Positions 7,967 to 16,726 of a stretch of DNA of 42,941 nt are shown here, piece after piece. The position numbers and the translations under genes are program-made. The stretch is from Streptomyces sp. WAC06614. GTDB taxonomy: Bacteria; Actinomycetota; Actinomycetes; Streptomycetales; Streptomycetaceae. Numbering within the stretch: the stretch's first letter is position 1; every line of letters starts with the position of its first letter. The stretch lies in contig NZ_RPRY01000024.1 in assembly GCF_003949795.1 (NCBI RefSeq), positions 1 through 42,941 on the forward strand, written 5' to 3'. The notes under the pieces are model-generated. The model was given only the letters and a program-made list of their open reading frames with translations, was not told where the DNA came from and ran no database searches.

Positions 7967-8905
7967 CTAGCGGGTCTGCTGGGCCGGAACGCCGCGGGTG
8001 ACCGGCTCGTCGTCCAGGTTCGGGGTGGCCGCGGCCACCGCGGCACCGGTCAGGGTCGCCAGCATCTCGCGGACGTTGGTGAGCTGGGCGTTGATGGAGT
8101 CCCGACGGTTGGTCAGCGCCGCCAGCTCGCGCTCGGACTCGCTGCGGATGCGGTCCGCCTTGGCGTTGGCGTCGGCCACGATGTCCTCGGCCTGGCGCTG
8201 CGCGGTCTCCACCGTCTGGCGGGCGCGGCGCTCGGCGTCGGTGCGCAGCTTCTCCGCCTCCAGGCGCAGCTGCTCGGCCCGGTGCTCGATCTCGGCCAGC
8301 CGCTTCTCGGCCTTGGCCTGGCGGGAGGCGAGGTCGCGCTCGGACTGCTCGCGACGCTTGGCGAGGTTGGTCTCGAAGTCCGCGGCGGCCTGGGCGGCCT
8401 TGGCGCGGGTCTCCTCGAACAGGGCGTCGGCCTCCTCGCGCTTGGAGGCGGCGTCCTTCTGGGCCTCCGCACGCAGGGTCGCGGCGTCGCCCTTGGCCTT
8501 CTCGACGATCCGGACGCCCTCGTCCTCCGCCTTGGCCTTGCGGTCGGCGGCGAAGCTCTCGGCGTCGTTGCGCACCTGCTGGGCCGCCGACTCGGCGAGC
8601 TCGCGGTGCTGCTCGGCCGCGCGCCGGGCCTCCTCGCGCAGGTCCTTGGCCTCCTCCTCGGCGAGCCGCAGGATCTTCTCGACCCGGGCGCCGAGACCGG
8701 CGTACGACGGCTCGGCGTCGGAGACCTGGGCCTGGGCGTTCTGCGTCTCGAGGTGGAGCTCCTCGATGCGCTTCTCCAGCGAGTTGATACGGGACAGGGC
8801 GCTGTCACGGTCGGCGACGAGCTTGGTAATGCGGTCGTCCACCTGACCGCGGTCGTAACCACGCCGCACGAGCTCGAAGCCGAAGGGGGAGGATGTGTCG
8901 CTCAT
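7967..8905 (-). CDS. filP: FilP, cytoskeletal coiled-coil protein
   Basis: FilP is an intermediate-filament-like protein that forms networks behind the hyphal tip, interacts with DivIVA and gives hyphae mechanical stability. The 312-residue protein has the DivIVA-like N-terminus FGFELVRRGYDRGQVDDRI, then about 240 residues of Ala/Glu/Arg/Lys-rich coiled coil, and a short non-helical tail (PNLDDEPVTRGVPAQQTR). Length matches the roughly 310 residues of S. coelicolor FilP as I recall it. AGGA lies just upstream of ATG 8905. Its position right after scy on the same strand is the conserved arrangement. The 196-bp gap between the two contains a TAGGAT -10-like box (minus strand, 8964-8959), so filP may have its own promoter. 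Confidence 0.95.
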   Translation of the reverse strand: MSDTSSPFGFELVRRGYDRGQVDDRITKLVADRDSALSRINSLEKRIEELHLETQNAQAQVSDAEPSYAGLGARVEKILRLAEEEAKDLREEARRAAEQHRELAESAAQQVRNDAESFAADRKAKAEDEGVRIVEKAKGDAATLRAEAQKDAASKREEADALFEETRAKAAQAAADFETNLAKRREQSERDLASRQAKAEKRLAEIEHRAEQLRLEAEKLRTDAERRARQTVETAQRQAEDIVADANAKADRIRSESERELAALTNRRDSINAQLTNVREMLATLTGAAVAAATPNLDDEPVTRGVPAQQTR

Positions 8906-8978
8906 GGGGTTCCTGTCGAAGTGAGACCGATGAGGTGCTACGTGAGGTGTTAAGGGGAATCCTAGGCGCCGGAGCGGC

Positions 8979-9019
8979 GTGTCATCGAGTCAATCCGCGT
9001 TTGCTCCGGACAATGACAC
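8979..9019. promoter_or_regulatory. Inverted repeat in the scy-filP intergenic region
   Basis: GTGTCAT (8979-8985) is repeated inverted as ATGACAC (9013-9019) across 27 bp. It sits upstream of a TAGGAT box (minus strand, 8964-8959) and could be a regulator site for filP or a weak terminator after scy. The remainder of 8906-9101 shows nothing else I can name. Confidence 0.35.
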
Positions 9020-9101
9020 CCCTTTTGAGTGGCAAGGCGACGGAATGCTTCTCACTCCTTCGCCTGAACCTTCATCAGGAGCACACATCCGCACGCGCCG
9101 A

Positions 9102-12100
9102 CTAGCCCTCCGACGCCTTCCCACCCGGACGAGTGGAACCCGCGCTCGCACCGGCCTTGACGCCCCCCGCGCCCTGGCCGCCGATCGAAGGCCGTCCGCC
9201 GCCCGAAGGCGCCTCGAATGATTCCAACGCCTCAAGCACGTCCTGGACACGGGAGATCTCCGCCTGGATGTCCTCGCGCCGGCGCACCAGGACCTCCAGG
9301 TCCTTGCGGCCCTCCTCGACCAGCCGCTCGGCCTCCGCCTTGGCCTCGGCGAGCACCTGCTCCGCCTGCCGGGACAGCTCGGCCTTCTTCTGCTCGGCCT
9401 CCTTGAGCAGCGTCTCGGCCTTGCGGACCGCGGCGATGCGCACCTTGCTGGCCTCGCTGCTCGCGTCCGACACCAGTGCCTTGGCCTTCGCCTCGGCCTC
9501 GGCGCTCTGCTCGGTCGCGGCCTTCACCAGCTTGTCCACGCGCTCCCCGGCGGACTTCATCTGCTCCGCCGTCTCCCGGCGGGCCCGCTCGTGCAGCTCC
9601 TCGATCTCGGACTCCACCCGGCCGCGCAGCTCCTCGGCCCGCTCCCTTATGGCGGCCGCGTCCGAGCGGGCGCCGACCAGCAGCTCGTCCGCGTCCGTAC
9701 GGGCCTTCTCCACCAGCGAGTTGCCCTCCACGGTCGCCTCCGAGCGGATCCGCGCCGCCTCCTTGCGCGCCGCGTCCACCATCGCGTCCGCCTGCTCCTC
9801 GGCCTGGGTCGTGGCCGCCAGCGCCTGCTTCGCCGCGTCCGAGGTGAGCTTCTCGGCCTCGGCGGTCGCCTCCGTGATGAGCCGGTCCACCTGCTCCGCG
9901 GCCTCCGTGCGGCGCTTGTTGGCCGCCTCCCGGGCCTCGTCCAGCAGTCGCTCGGACTCCTCGCGGGCCTCCGTGCGCAGACGCTCGGCCTCGGCCGCCG
10001 CCTCCGCCTCGACCCGCTCGGCCTCGGCCCGGGTGCGGGCGGCGTGCTCCTGCGCCGAGGACAGCGCCTCGGCCGCCTCCGCGCGCAGCCGCTCGGCCTC
10101 GGCCGCGGCCTCGCCGACCGTGCGCTCGTTGTCCTTACGGGTCTGCTCGCCGAGCTTGTCCGCCTCCGAGGTGGCCTCGGCGATGAGCCGGTCGGCCTGC
10201 TCGGCGGCCTCGGTGCGCAGCCGGTTGGCCTCGGCGCGCGCCTCGTCCAGCGTCTGCTCGGACTCCCGCTCCGCGCCGGCCAGCGTCTCGTTCGCCGCCG
10301 CGGTGACGCGTTCCGCCTCCGCGGTCGCCTCACCGATGATCCGGCCGCCCTCGGCCCGGGCCGCGTCCAGCGCCTCGGCGGCCTCGGTGCGCAGCCGCTC
10401 GGCCTCGGCCGCGGCCTCGCCGACCGTGCGTTCGTTGGCCGCGCGGGTCTCGACGGTCATCCGCTCGGTCTCGGCGGTGGCCTCGCCGATCAGGCGCGCG
10501 CCCTCGGCGCGGGCCTCGTCCAGGGTCCGCTCCGCGTCGCGCTCGGCGTCGGCCAGCGTCTGCGCCGCCCGCGCGGTCAGCGCCTCGGCCTCGGCCCGGG
10601 CCTCGCCGACCGTGGCCTCGTTGGCGGCCCGGGTCTCCTCGACGAGCCGCTCGGCCTCGGCCGTGGCCTCCTCGCGGATGCGTACGCCCTCGGCGCGGGA
10701 CTCCTCCAGGGAGACCGCGGCCTCGGACCTTATGCGGTTGGCGTCCTCGCGGGCGTCGGCCCGGGTGCGCGCCGCGTCCCGCTCGGCGGCGGCCAGCGCG
10801 TCGGTCGCCTCGGTGCGCACCCGCTGCGCGTACTCCGCGGTGTCGCTGCGGGTCTGCTCGGCCTCGGTGATCGCGTCCGCGACCGTCCGCTCGGCCAGCG
10901 CCTTGGCCGCGTCGGTCTCGGCCCGCGCCTCGGTCCGGATGCGGTTGGCGTCCTCGGTGGCCCGCTCCCGCTCGGCGTAGGCGTCGGCCCGGACCCGGTC
11001 CGCCTCCTCCTGCGCCTCGGTCCGCGTCCGCTCCGCCGCGTGCTCGGCGGCGCTGCGCAGGCCGGTGATCTCCTCCTCGGCCTCCTCGCGCAGCCCGGCC
11101 ACGGAGTCCCGTACCGCCTGCGCGGTGGCCTCGGCCGCTGCGACCAGCTCGGCCGCGCGCGACTCCGCCTCCTCGGTGAGCCGGGCGGCCTCGGCCTGCG
11201 CCTCCTCCGAGCGGCGGCGGGCCGCCGCCAGCAGCTCCTCGCTCTGCTCGCGGGCCTGCGCCCGCTCGTTGTCGGCGTCGGTGCGCGCCGAGGCCAGGGT
11301 CTCCTCGGCCTCCCGGCGGCGCCGCGCGGCCTCCTCCTGGGCGGCGGCCAGCGCCTCCGCGGCCTCCTCGGCGACCCGCTCGGCCGCCGCCTTGGCCTCG
11401 GCGCGCAGCCGGTCCGCGGTCTCCTGCGCCTCGGTACGGACCCGCTCGGCCTCGGTCTCGGCCTCGGTGCGCAGCCGTACGGCGACCTGCTCGGCCTCGG
11501 CCCGGGCCCGGCCGGCGTCGTCGGCCGCGTCCGTGCGCAGCCGGGTGGCCTCCGCCTCGGCCTGGGCCTGGAGCGTACGGATGCGCTCGGCGGCCTCGGC
11601 GCGCAGCCGGTCGTTCTCCTCCGTGGTCTCCTTGCGGACGGCCTCGGCCGCCGCGCGGGCGTCGCGCAGCGTCTGCTCCGCCGTGGCCAGCCGGCCCTCG
11701 GCGTCCTGGTGCAGCCGGGCGAGCTCCGCCTCGGCCTCGGCGCGCTTGGCGGCGAGCGCCTGCTCGGTCTCCTCGCGGCGGGCCCGGGCCGCGGCGTCCG
11801 CCTCGGCACGCAGGGCCTGCGCGGCCTCCTCGGCCTCGGCGCGCAGCCGCTCGGCCTCGGCGCGGGTGCGCTCCAGGGTCTCCTCGGCCTGGGCGCGCAG
11901 GGTCGTGGCCCGCTCGATGGCCTCGGCGCGGACCCGCTCGCTCTCGGCGCCGGCCCCGGCGCGCAGCTCGTCGGCGTCCGACTTGGCCTTGGTCAGCAGC
12001 TCCTCGGCGGTCTTGGCCGCCTCCTCGATCTGCTGCACGGCCTCGCGACGGGCCTCGCCGCGGATCCGCTCGCCCTCGGCGACGGCCTCCGAGCGCAGCT

Positions 12101-13451
12101 GCTCGGCCTCGCCGCGCAGCCGCCGGGCCTCCTCCTGGAGCTCGACCGTGCGGGCCCGGTACTCCTCGGTGTCGTCCTTGGCCGCGCCCTTGAGCTGCTC
12201 GGCCGTGGCCGCCGCCTGGGCGCGCAGCCGCTCGGCCTCCGCCTCGGCCTCGCGGCGGATCCGCTCGGCCTCCTCGGAGGCGGCCCGGGTGGTGGCCCGG
12301 GCGTCCTCGGAGGCCTTGTTCAGTACTTCCTCGGCGGTCCGGGCGGCCTTGGCGAGCTGGGCGGCGGTGTCCTCGGCCGCGGCCGTACGGGCCTGCTCGT
12401 CGGCCGCGGTACGGATCCGCTCGGCCTCGGCCCGGGCGTCGGCCAGGGCGTGCTCGGCCTCGGCCTTGAGGGCCTCGGCCTCCTTGGTGGCCTCGGTGAC
12501 CAGCCGGGCGACCTGCTCCTTGGCGGTGCGGGTGCGCTGCTCGTTGACGGACTCGGCGGAGGCGAGCTGGCGGGCCGCGCTCTCCTTGGCCTCGGCGAGC
12601 ACCCGCTCGGCCTCGGCCCGGGCGTCGCGCAGGGCGGCCTCGGCCTCGGTGACCCGCTGCTCGGCCACCCGGCCGAGGTCCAGGGTCTGCTGCCGGGTCT
12701 GCTCGGCCTCGGCGGCGGTGGACGTGCGCAGCCGCTCGGCGTGCTCGGTGGCCTCCTGCGCCTGGCTGGAGGCGGCGGTCAGGAGCCGCTCGGCCTCCTT
12801 GCGGGCGCGCAGCAGGGTCGCCTCGGCCTCGGCGCGGGCGCCCTCGGAGGCCTCGGCCATCCGGCGCCGGGTCTCCTCGGCGACCCGTGCGGCCTCGGCC
12901 CGGGCGGCGTTCAGCGACTGCTCGGCCTCGGCGCGGGACTCCTCCATCAGGCGGCGGGCCTGGGCCTCGGTCCGGGCGCGCAGCTGCTCGGCCCAGGCCA
13001 CGTTCTCGTTGACGTGGGCCTCGACGGTCTGGCGGCGCTCGTTGAGCTCCTGGTCCAGCCGCTGGCGGCGGTTGACCGCCTCGGCGTGCAGCTCGGCCTG
13101 CAGGCGCGCCTGGTGCTCGGCGTGCTCCTGGAGGATGCGCTGGGTCTGGGCCCGGGCCTCGCGCAGTTCGCGTTCGGCGTCGGAACGCATCTGGTCGGCC
13201 TGGACCTGTGCGTTGCGCAGCAACTGCTCGGCCTGGTAGCCGAGGTCCTGGTTGTCGTAGGCAGGGCGGGACGCGAGCGCGCGACGCACCTCGTGGAGCT
13301 TGGCCCGCAGCACCTCGACCTGGTAGCCCAGGTCCTCGGCGTGCTGGACGGCCTTCTCGCGCTCCTTCTTCAGCCGCTCCATCTCGGCCTCGAAGCGCGA
13401 GAGATGGTCGGCCTCAGCCTGATGAGTCTCCTGGCTTTCGTAGCCCCGCAC
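9102..13451 (-). CDS. scy: Scy, polarised-growth coiled-coil scaffold
   Basis: Scy is a long coiled-coil protein of the tip-organising centre that recruits DivIVA and FilP and sets where hyphae grow and branch. After an N-terminal region (RGYESQETHQ, then HLSRFEAEMERLKKEREKA and DLGYQAEQLLRNAQ) nearly the whole protein is Ala/Glu/Arg-rich coiled coil with 11- and 51-residue periodicity. The C-terminus (GGGRPSIGGQGAGG onward) is unstructured. Starting at GTG 13451 (V-RGYESQE, the family-like start) gives 1,449 residues, clearly longer than the 1,326 I recall for S. coelicolor; a TTG at 13493 would add 14. Two 42-bp identical stretches lie exactly 306 bp (2 x 51 codons) apart, evidence of repeat expansion. 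filP follows downstream. Confidence 0.93.
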   Translation of the reverse strand: MRGYESQETHQAEADHLSRFEAEMERLKKEREKAVQHAEDLGYQVEVLRAKLHEVRRALASRPAYDNQDLGYQAEQLLRNAQVQADQMRSDAERELREARAQTQRILQEHAEHQARLQAELHAEAVNRRQRLDQELNERRQTVEAHVNENVAWAEQLRARTEAQARRLMEESRAEAEQSLNAARAEAARVAEETRRRMAEASEGARAEAEATLLRARKEAERLLTAASSQAQEATEHAERLRTSTAAEAEQTRQQTLDLGRVAEQRVTEAEAALRDARAEAERVLAEAKESAARQLASAESVNEQRTRTAKEQVARLVTEATKEAEALKAEAEHALADARAEAERIRTAADEQARTAAAEDTAAQLAKAARTAEEVLNKASEDARATTRAASEEAERIRREAEAEAERLRAQAAATAEQLKGAAKDDTEEYRARTVELQEEARRLRGEAEQLRSEAVAEGERIRGEARREAVQQIEEAAKTAEELLTKAKSDADELRAGAGAESERVRAEAIERATTLRAQAEETLERTRAEAERLRAEAEEAAQALRAEADAAARARREETEQALAAKRAEAEAELARLHQDAEGRLATAEQTLRDARAAAEAVRKETTEENDRLRAEAAERIRTLQAQAEAEATRLRTDAADDAGRARAEAEQVAVRLRTEAETEAERVRTEAQETADRLRAEAKAAAERVAEEAAEALAAAQEEAARRRREAEETLASARTDADNERAQAREQSEELLAAARRRSEEAQAEAARLTEEAESRAAELVAAAEATAQAVRDSVAGLREEAEEEITGLRSAAEHAAERTRTEAQEEADRVRADAYAERERATEDANRIRTEARAETDAAKALAERTVADAITEAEQTRSDTAEYAQRVRTEATDALAAAERDAARTRADAREDANRIRSEAAVSLEESRAEGVRIREEATAEAERLVEETRAANEATVGEARAEAEALTARAAQTLADAERDAERTLDEARAEGARLIGEATAETERMTVETRAANERTVGEAAAEAERLRTEAAEALDAARAEGGRIIGEATAEAERVTAAANETLAGAERESEQTLDEARAEANRLRTEAAEQADRLIAEATSEADKLGEQTRKDNERTVGEAAAEAERLRAEAAEALSSAQEHAARTRAEAERVEAEAAAEAERLRTEAREESERLLDEAREAANKRRTEAAEQVDRLITEATAEAEKLTSDAAKQALAATTQAEEQADAMVDAARKEAARIRSEATVEGNSLVEKARTDADELLVGARSDAAAIRERAEELRGRVESEIEELHERARRETAEQMKSAGERVDKLVKAATEQSAEAEAKAKALVSDASSEASKVRIAAVRKAETLLKEAEQKKAELSRQAEQVLAEAKAEAERLVEEGRKDLEVLVRRREDIQAEISRVQDVLEALESFEAPSGGGRPSIGGQGAGGVKAGASAGSTRPGGKASEG

Positions 13452-13633
13452 TGCGCGGTCCCGTCCGTCCCCTGGTCGCAAGCTCACTCCCAAAAGAGCA
13501 CCGTCCGCCCGCTGAACGGCGCCCCCGGGGAAATGGTGTCAGACGCCGGGGCGCGGATCTCAGGCCCCGACCCCTTCCGCACCGAACCCCGGCCGAGCCA
13601 GACGCCACTCTACCGGCCGGGGGACAGGGGCGG

Positions 13634-14062
13634 TCAGTGCTCCGGGTTCGAGGTGACCAGTTCGGTCAGGACACCGTGGCAGTCCTTGGGGTGGAGGAAG
13701 GTGATCCGGGAGCCCATCGAGCCCCGGCGGGGCTCGTCGTACAGGACGCGGACCCCCTTGCCGCGGATCGCGTCGGCCTCCGCGTCGACGTCGGCGGTGC
13801 CGAAGGCGATGTGGTGGACACCCTCGCCGTTCTTGGCCAGCCACTTGGCCACGGTGGAGTCCTCGCGGGTGGGCTCCAGGAGCTGGAGGTAGGAGGCGCC
13901 GCCGTCCGAGGTCTCGTTGATCTTGAGCATGGCCTCGCGCACGCCCTGCTCCTCGTTGACCTCGGTGTGGAACACCTCGAAGCCGTAGGTGGCACGGTAG
14001 AACTCGACAGTCTTGTCGAGGTCGAAGCACGCGATCCCGATGTGGTCGATTCTTGTCAGCAT
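13634..14062 (-). CDS. mce: Methylmalonyl-CoA epimerase
   Basis: It interconverts (2R)- and (2S)-methylmalonyl-CoA, linking propionyl-CoA carboxylase to the B12-dependent mutase; in Streptomyces this also feeds polyketide synthesis. The protein is 142 residues, a normal length, with the two beta-alpha-beta-beta-beta modules of the vicinal-oxygen-chelate fold. Expected metal and catalytic positions are present: H7 (RIDHIGIA), Q60 (YLQLLEP), H84 (VHHIAFG) and E134 (VLTELV). I chose ATG 14062 because MLTRIDHIGIA is the conserved start; the frame extends upstream into the divergent promoter. It is transcribed away from the thiolase-meaB pair, whose products act in the same metabolism. Confidence 0.95.
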   Translation of the reverse strand: MLTRIDHIGIACFDLDKTVEFYRATYGFEVFHTEVNEEQGVREAMLKINETSDGGASYLQLLEPTREDSTVAKWLAKNGEGVHHIAFGTADVDAEADAIRGKGVRVLYDEPRRGSMGSRITFLHPKDCHGVLTELVTSNPEH

Positions 14063-14112
14063 GGGAGTAGTGCACTGCCACCGAGGGCGGTTACGCAACG
14101 TGCGCGCGATCA

Positions 14113-14154
14113 CACCGGCTGGCCGGTGACCGCCGCGGTACCGCTCAGTACATT
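14113..14154 (+). promoter_or_regulatory. Inverted repeat and probable promoter of the thiolase-meaB operon
   Basis: CACCGGC (14113-14119) and GCCGGTG (14122-14128) form an inverted repeat. It overlaps a possible -35 box GTGACC (14126-14131), followed 17 bp later by a good -10 box TACATT (14149-14154). Transcription would begin near 14161, ahead of ATG 14198. The inverted repeat could let a repressor block this promoter and also affect divergent mce. Confidence 0.5.
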
Positions 14155-14197
14155 GACGTAAACCCTCGTTCACTCCTCATCCAAGGGGCTGTGCCTC

Positions 14198-15400
14198 ATG
14201 TCCGGAACGAACAACACCACTTCAGTGATCGTCGCAGGCGCCCGCACGCCCATGGGACGACTGCTGGGCTCGCTGAAGTCCTTCTCGGGCGCCGACCTCG
14301 GCGGTTTCGCCATCAAGTCCGCGCTGGACCGGGCCGGGATCTCCGGCGACCAGGTGCAGTACGTGATCATGGGCCAGGTCCTCCAGGCCGGTGCCGGCCA
14401 GATCCCCGCCCGCCAGGCCGCCGTCAAGGCCGGCATCCCGATGAGCGTGCCCGCGCTGACCATCAACAAGGTCTGCCTCTCGGGCCTCGACGCCATCGCC
14501 CTCGCCGACCAGCTCATCCGCGCCGGAGAGTTCGACATCGTGGTCGCCGGCGGCCAGGAGTCGATGACCAACGCCCCGCACCTGCTGCCCAAGTCCCGCG
14601 AGGGCTACAAGTACGGCGCCGTCGAGATGCTCGACGCCATGGCCTACGACGGCCTCACGGACGCCTTCGAGGGCATCGCCATGGGCGAGTCCACCGAGAA
14701 GCACAACACCCGCCTGGGCATCGAGCGCGCCCCGCAGGACGAGTTCGCCGCGCTCTCGCACCAGCGGGCCGCCGCCGCCCAGAAGAACGGTGTGTTCGAG
14801 GCCGAGATCACCCCGGTCGAGATCCCGCAGCGCAAGGGCGAGCCGGTCGTCTTCGCGGTGGACGAGGGCGTGCGCCCGGAGACCACCGTGGAGTCCCTGG
14901 GCAAGCTGCGCCCGGCCTTCGCCAAGGACGGCACGATCACCGCCGGCACCTCCTCGCAGATCTCCGACGGCGCCGCCGCCGTGGTCGTGATGAGCAAGGC
15001 CAAGGCCGAGGAGCTGGGCCTGGAGTGGATCGCCGAGATCGGCGCCCACGGCAACGTGGCCGGCCCGGACAACTCGCTGCAGTCGCAGCCGTCCAACGCC
15101 ATCCGGCACGCCCTGACCAAGGAGGGCCTGGACGTCGCGGACCTGGACCTGATCGAGATCAACGAGGCCTTCGCCGCGGTCGCCGTCCAGTCAATGAAGG
15201 ACCTGGGCGTGACCCCGGAAAAGGTGAACGTCAACGGTGGCGCGATCGCCCTGGGCCACCCGATCGGCATGTCCGGCGCCCGTGTGGTGCTGCACCTGGC
15301 CCTGGAGCTCAAGCGCCGCGGCGGCGGGGTCGGCGCGGCCGCGCTGTGCGGCGGCGGCGGCCAGGGCGACGCGCTGATCGTGCGCGTGCCCAAGGCCTGA
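14198..15400 (+). CDS. Acetyl-CoA C-acetyltransferase (thiolase)
   Basis: A thiolase that condenses two acetyl-CoA to acetoacetyl-CoA, or runs in reverse at the end of fatty acid and amino acid breakdown. The 400-residue protein has all catalytic motifs: the acyl-accepting C93 in [24 protein letters not shown], the His of [16 protein letters not shown], and the second Cys in [12 protein letters not shown] near the C-terminus. ATG 14198 follows AAGGGG. meaB begins 58 bp after its stop with no hairpin between, so the two are likely cotranscribed. Biosynthetic and degradative thiolases cannot be told apart from sequence alone; the neighbours suggest the branch feeding B12-dependent mutases. Confidence 0.93.
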   Translation: MSGTNNTTSVIVAGARTPMGRLLGSLKSFSGADLGGFAIKSALDRAGISGDQVQYVIMGQVLQAGAGQIPARQAAVKAGIPMSVPALTINKVCLSGLDAIALADQLIRAGEFDIVVAGGQESMTNAPHLLPKSREGYKYGAVEMLDAMAYDGLTDAFEGIAMGESTEKHNTRLGIERAPQDEFAALSHQRAAAAQKNGVFEAEITPVEIPQRKGEPVVFAVDEGVRPETTVESLGKLRPAFAKDGTITAGTSSQISDGAAAVVVMSKAKAEELGLEWIAEIGAHGNVAGPDNSLQSQPSNAIRHALTKEGLDVADLDLIEINEAFAAVAVQSMKDLGVTPEKVNVNGGAIALGHPIGMSGARVVLHLALELKRRGGGVGAAALCGGGGQGDALIVRVPKA

Positions 15401-15458
15401 GGCCGCGAGGCGTAGCGGTACCGGAAGCGACCCGAAGCGAACGAGGAGCGCAGCACGT

Positions 15459-16418
15459 ATGACGGTGGACGTCCCCCAGCTGGTGGAGCAGGCCCGCGAG
15501 GGCAGGCCGCGGGCGGTGGCCCGGCTGATCTCACTGGTCGAGGGGGCGTCCCCGCACCTGCGCGAGGTGATGGCCGCGCTCGCCCCGCTGACCGGCGGGG
15601 CGTACGTGGTGGGCCTGACCGGTTCGCCGGGCGTGGGCAAGTCCACCTCGACCTCGGCGCTGGTGACCGCGTACCGCCGGGCGGGCAAGCGGGTCGGCGT
15701 GCTCGCCGTCGACCCGTCCTCGCCGTTCTCGGGCGGGGCCCTGCTCGGTGACCGGGTCCGGATGTCCGACCACGCCTCGGACCCGGGCGTCTACATCCGT
15801 TCCATGGCCACCCGCGGCCACCTGGGCGGGCTGTCCTGGGCGGCCCCGCAGGCCATCCGGGTGCTGGACGCGGCCGGCTGCGACGTGATCCTGGTCGAGA
15901 CGGTCGGCGTCGGCCAGTCCGAGGTGGAGATCGCGGCGCAGGCGGACACCTGTGTGGTGCTGCTGGCGCCGGGCATGGGCGACGGGATCCAGGCCGCCAA
16001 GGCGGGCATCCTGGAGATCGGCGACGTCTACGTGGTGAACAAGGCCGACCGGGACGGCGCGGACGCCACGGCCCGGGAGCTGAACCACATGCTGGGCCTG
16101 GGCGAGGCCCGGGCCGCCGGCGACTGGCGCCCGCCGATCATCAAGACTGTGGCGGCCCGCGCCGAGGGCGTGGACGAGGTGGTCGAGGCCCTGGAGAAGC
16201 ACCGGGCCTGGATGGACGAGCACGGGGTCCTGGCGCAGCGGCGTACCGCCCGGGCGGCGCGCGAGGTGGAGACCATCGCGGTCACGGCCCTGCGCGCCCG
16301 CATCGCCGACCTGCGCGGCGACGCCCACCTGCCGGCCCTGGCCGGCCGGGTCGCGGCGGGCGACCTGGACCCGTACGCAGCCGCCGACGCCCTGCTGTCC
16401 TCCTTGACGGAGTCCTAG
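15459..16418 (+). CDS. meaB: MeaB, G-protein chaperone of methylmalonyl-CoA mutase
   Basis: MeaB loads and protects adenosylcobalamin in methylmalonyl-CoA mutase and related mutases, using GTP hydrolysis. The 319-residue protein carries the P-loop GSPGVGKST (residues 55-63), the switch region DPSSPFSGGALLGDRVRM, LVETVGVGQSE, and the guanine-specificity motif NKAD. It has a helical N-terminus and a C-terminal dimerisation region. A GAGGAG ribosome binding site precedes ATG 15459. Older annotations call this family ArgK or LAO/AO transport ATPase; that name is misleading. The mutase it serves is not in the window unless it also helps the IcmA-type mutase encoded at 25795. A strong hairpin follows. 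Confidence 0.95.
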   Translation: MTVDVPQLVEQAREGRPRAVARLISLVEGASPHLREVMAALAPLTGGAYVVGLTGSPGVGKSTSTSALVTAYRRAGKRVGVLAVDPSSPFSGGALLGDRVRMSDHASDPGVYIRSMATRGHLGGLSWAAPQAIRVLDAAGCDVILVETVGVGQSEVEIAAQADTCVVLLAPGMGDGIQAAKAGILEIGDVYVVNKADRDGADATARELNHMLGLGEARAAGDWRPPIIKTVAARAEGVDEVVEALEKHRAWMDEHGVLAQRRTARAAREVETIAVTALRARIADLRGDAHLPALAGRVAAGDLDPYAAADALLSSLTES

Positions 16419-16420
16419 CG

Positions 16421-16484
16421 CGAACACCGGCGGGGGCTGGAGGGGTGCGGCGCCGCCGCACGATCCGGCCCCCGCCGGCGTTCG
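16421..16484. terminator. Long hairpin terminator after meaB
   Basis: Arms 16421-16437 and 16468-16484 pair over 17 bp with one A-C mismatch (core CGGCGGGGGC with GCCCCCGCCG). A second inner hairpin is built from GTGCGG and CCGCAC. It starts 3 bp after the meaB stop. Confidence 0.8.
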
Positions 16485-16545
16485 AGGCGCTGGGGGGCAC
16501 CCCCGGCGGTAGCCGGGGGCGGAGCCTCCCGGAGCTCAGGGCCTG
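16466..16545. repeat. Streptomyces-type GC-rich intergenic palindromic element
   Basis: The stretch contains the GCCGGCGTTCGAGGCGC pattern followed by a hairpin, CCCCCGGC (16500-16507) GGTA GCCGGGGG (16512-16519), then CGGAGCC. This resembles the short palindromic repeats scattered between genes in many Streptomyces genomes, from memory. It probably also serves as terminator for the minus-strand bL37 gene. The rest of 16520-16581 shows nothing else. Confidence 0.55.
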
Positions 16546-16581
16546 GCCCAGGCCCGCGAAGTCCCGGCCACCCCGTGCAGG

Positions 16582-16656
16582 CTAGGCGTTGGGCCGCTTC
16601 CCGTGGTTCGCGCCCTTCTTCTTGCGGGCCCGCCGCTTGTTTCCACGCTTCGACAT
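16582..16656 (-). CDS. Ribosomal protein bL37
   Basis: A 24-codon gene (MSKRGNKRRARKKKG, ending ANHGKRPNA). Twelve of the 24 residues are Arg or Lys. Its start and end match the actinobacterial 50S protein bL37 found in mycobacterial ribosome structures, which as I recall also ends KANHGKRPNA. The peptide sits in the large subunit and binds rRNA. A ribosome binding site (GAGGGAG) lies about 8 bases before ATG 16656, and TAGACT (minus strand, 16702-16697) could be a -10 box. Most gene finders miss genes this short. It is transcribed toward meaB and separated from it by two hairpins. Confidence 0.93.
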   Translation of the reverse strand: MSKRGNKRRARKKKGANHGKRPNA

Positions 16657-16726
16657 GATGCGATCTCCCTCGAACGGGGACATTCCGGGCACCGTCAGTC
16701 TAGGGCGCGGGCCCCGAACCGGCCCG

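Noticed and set aside
10000..13000. CRISPR-like or satellite DNA because of dense repeats
   Set aside because: The repeats are codon-phased, diverged and without spacers; they encode coiled coil.
9591..13892. Very long open frames on the plus strand across scy
   Set aside because: They are antisense shadows produced by the Ala/Glu/Arg repeat codons in GC-rich DNA; the minus-strand frame matches Scy and has correct third-position GC.
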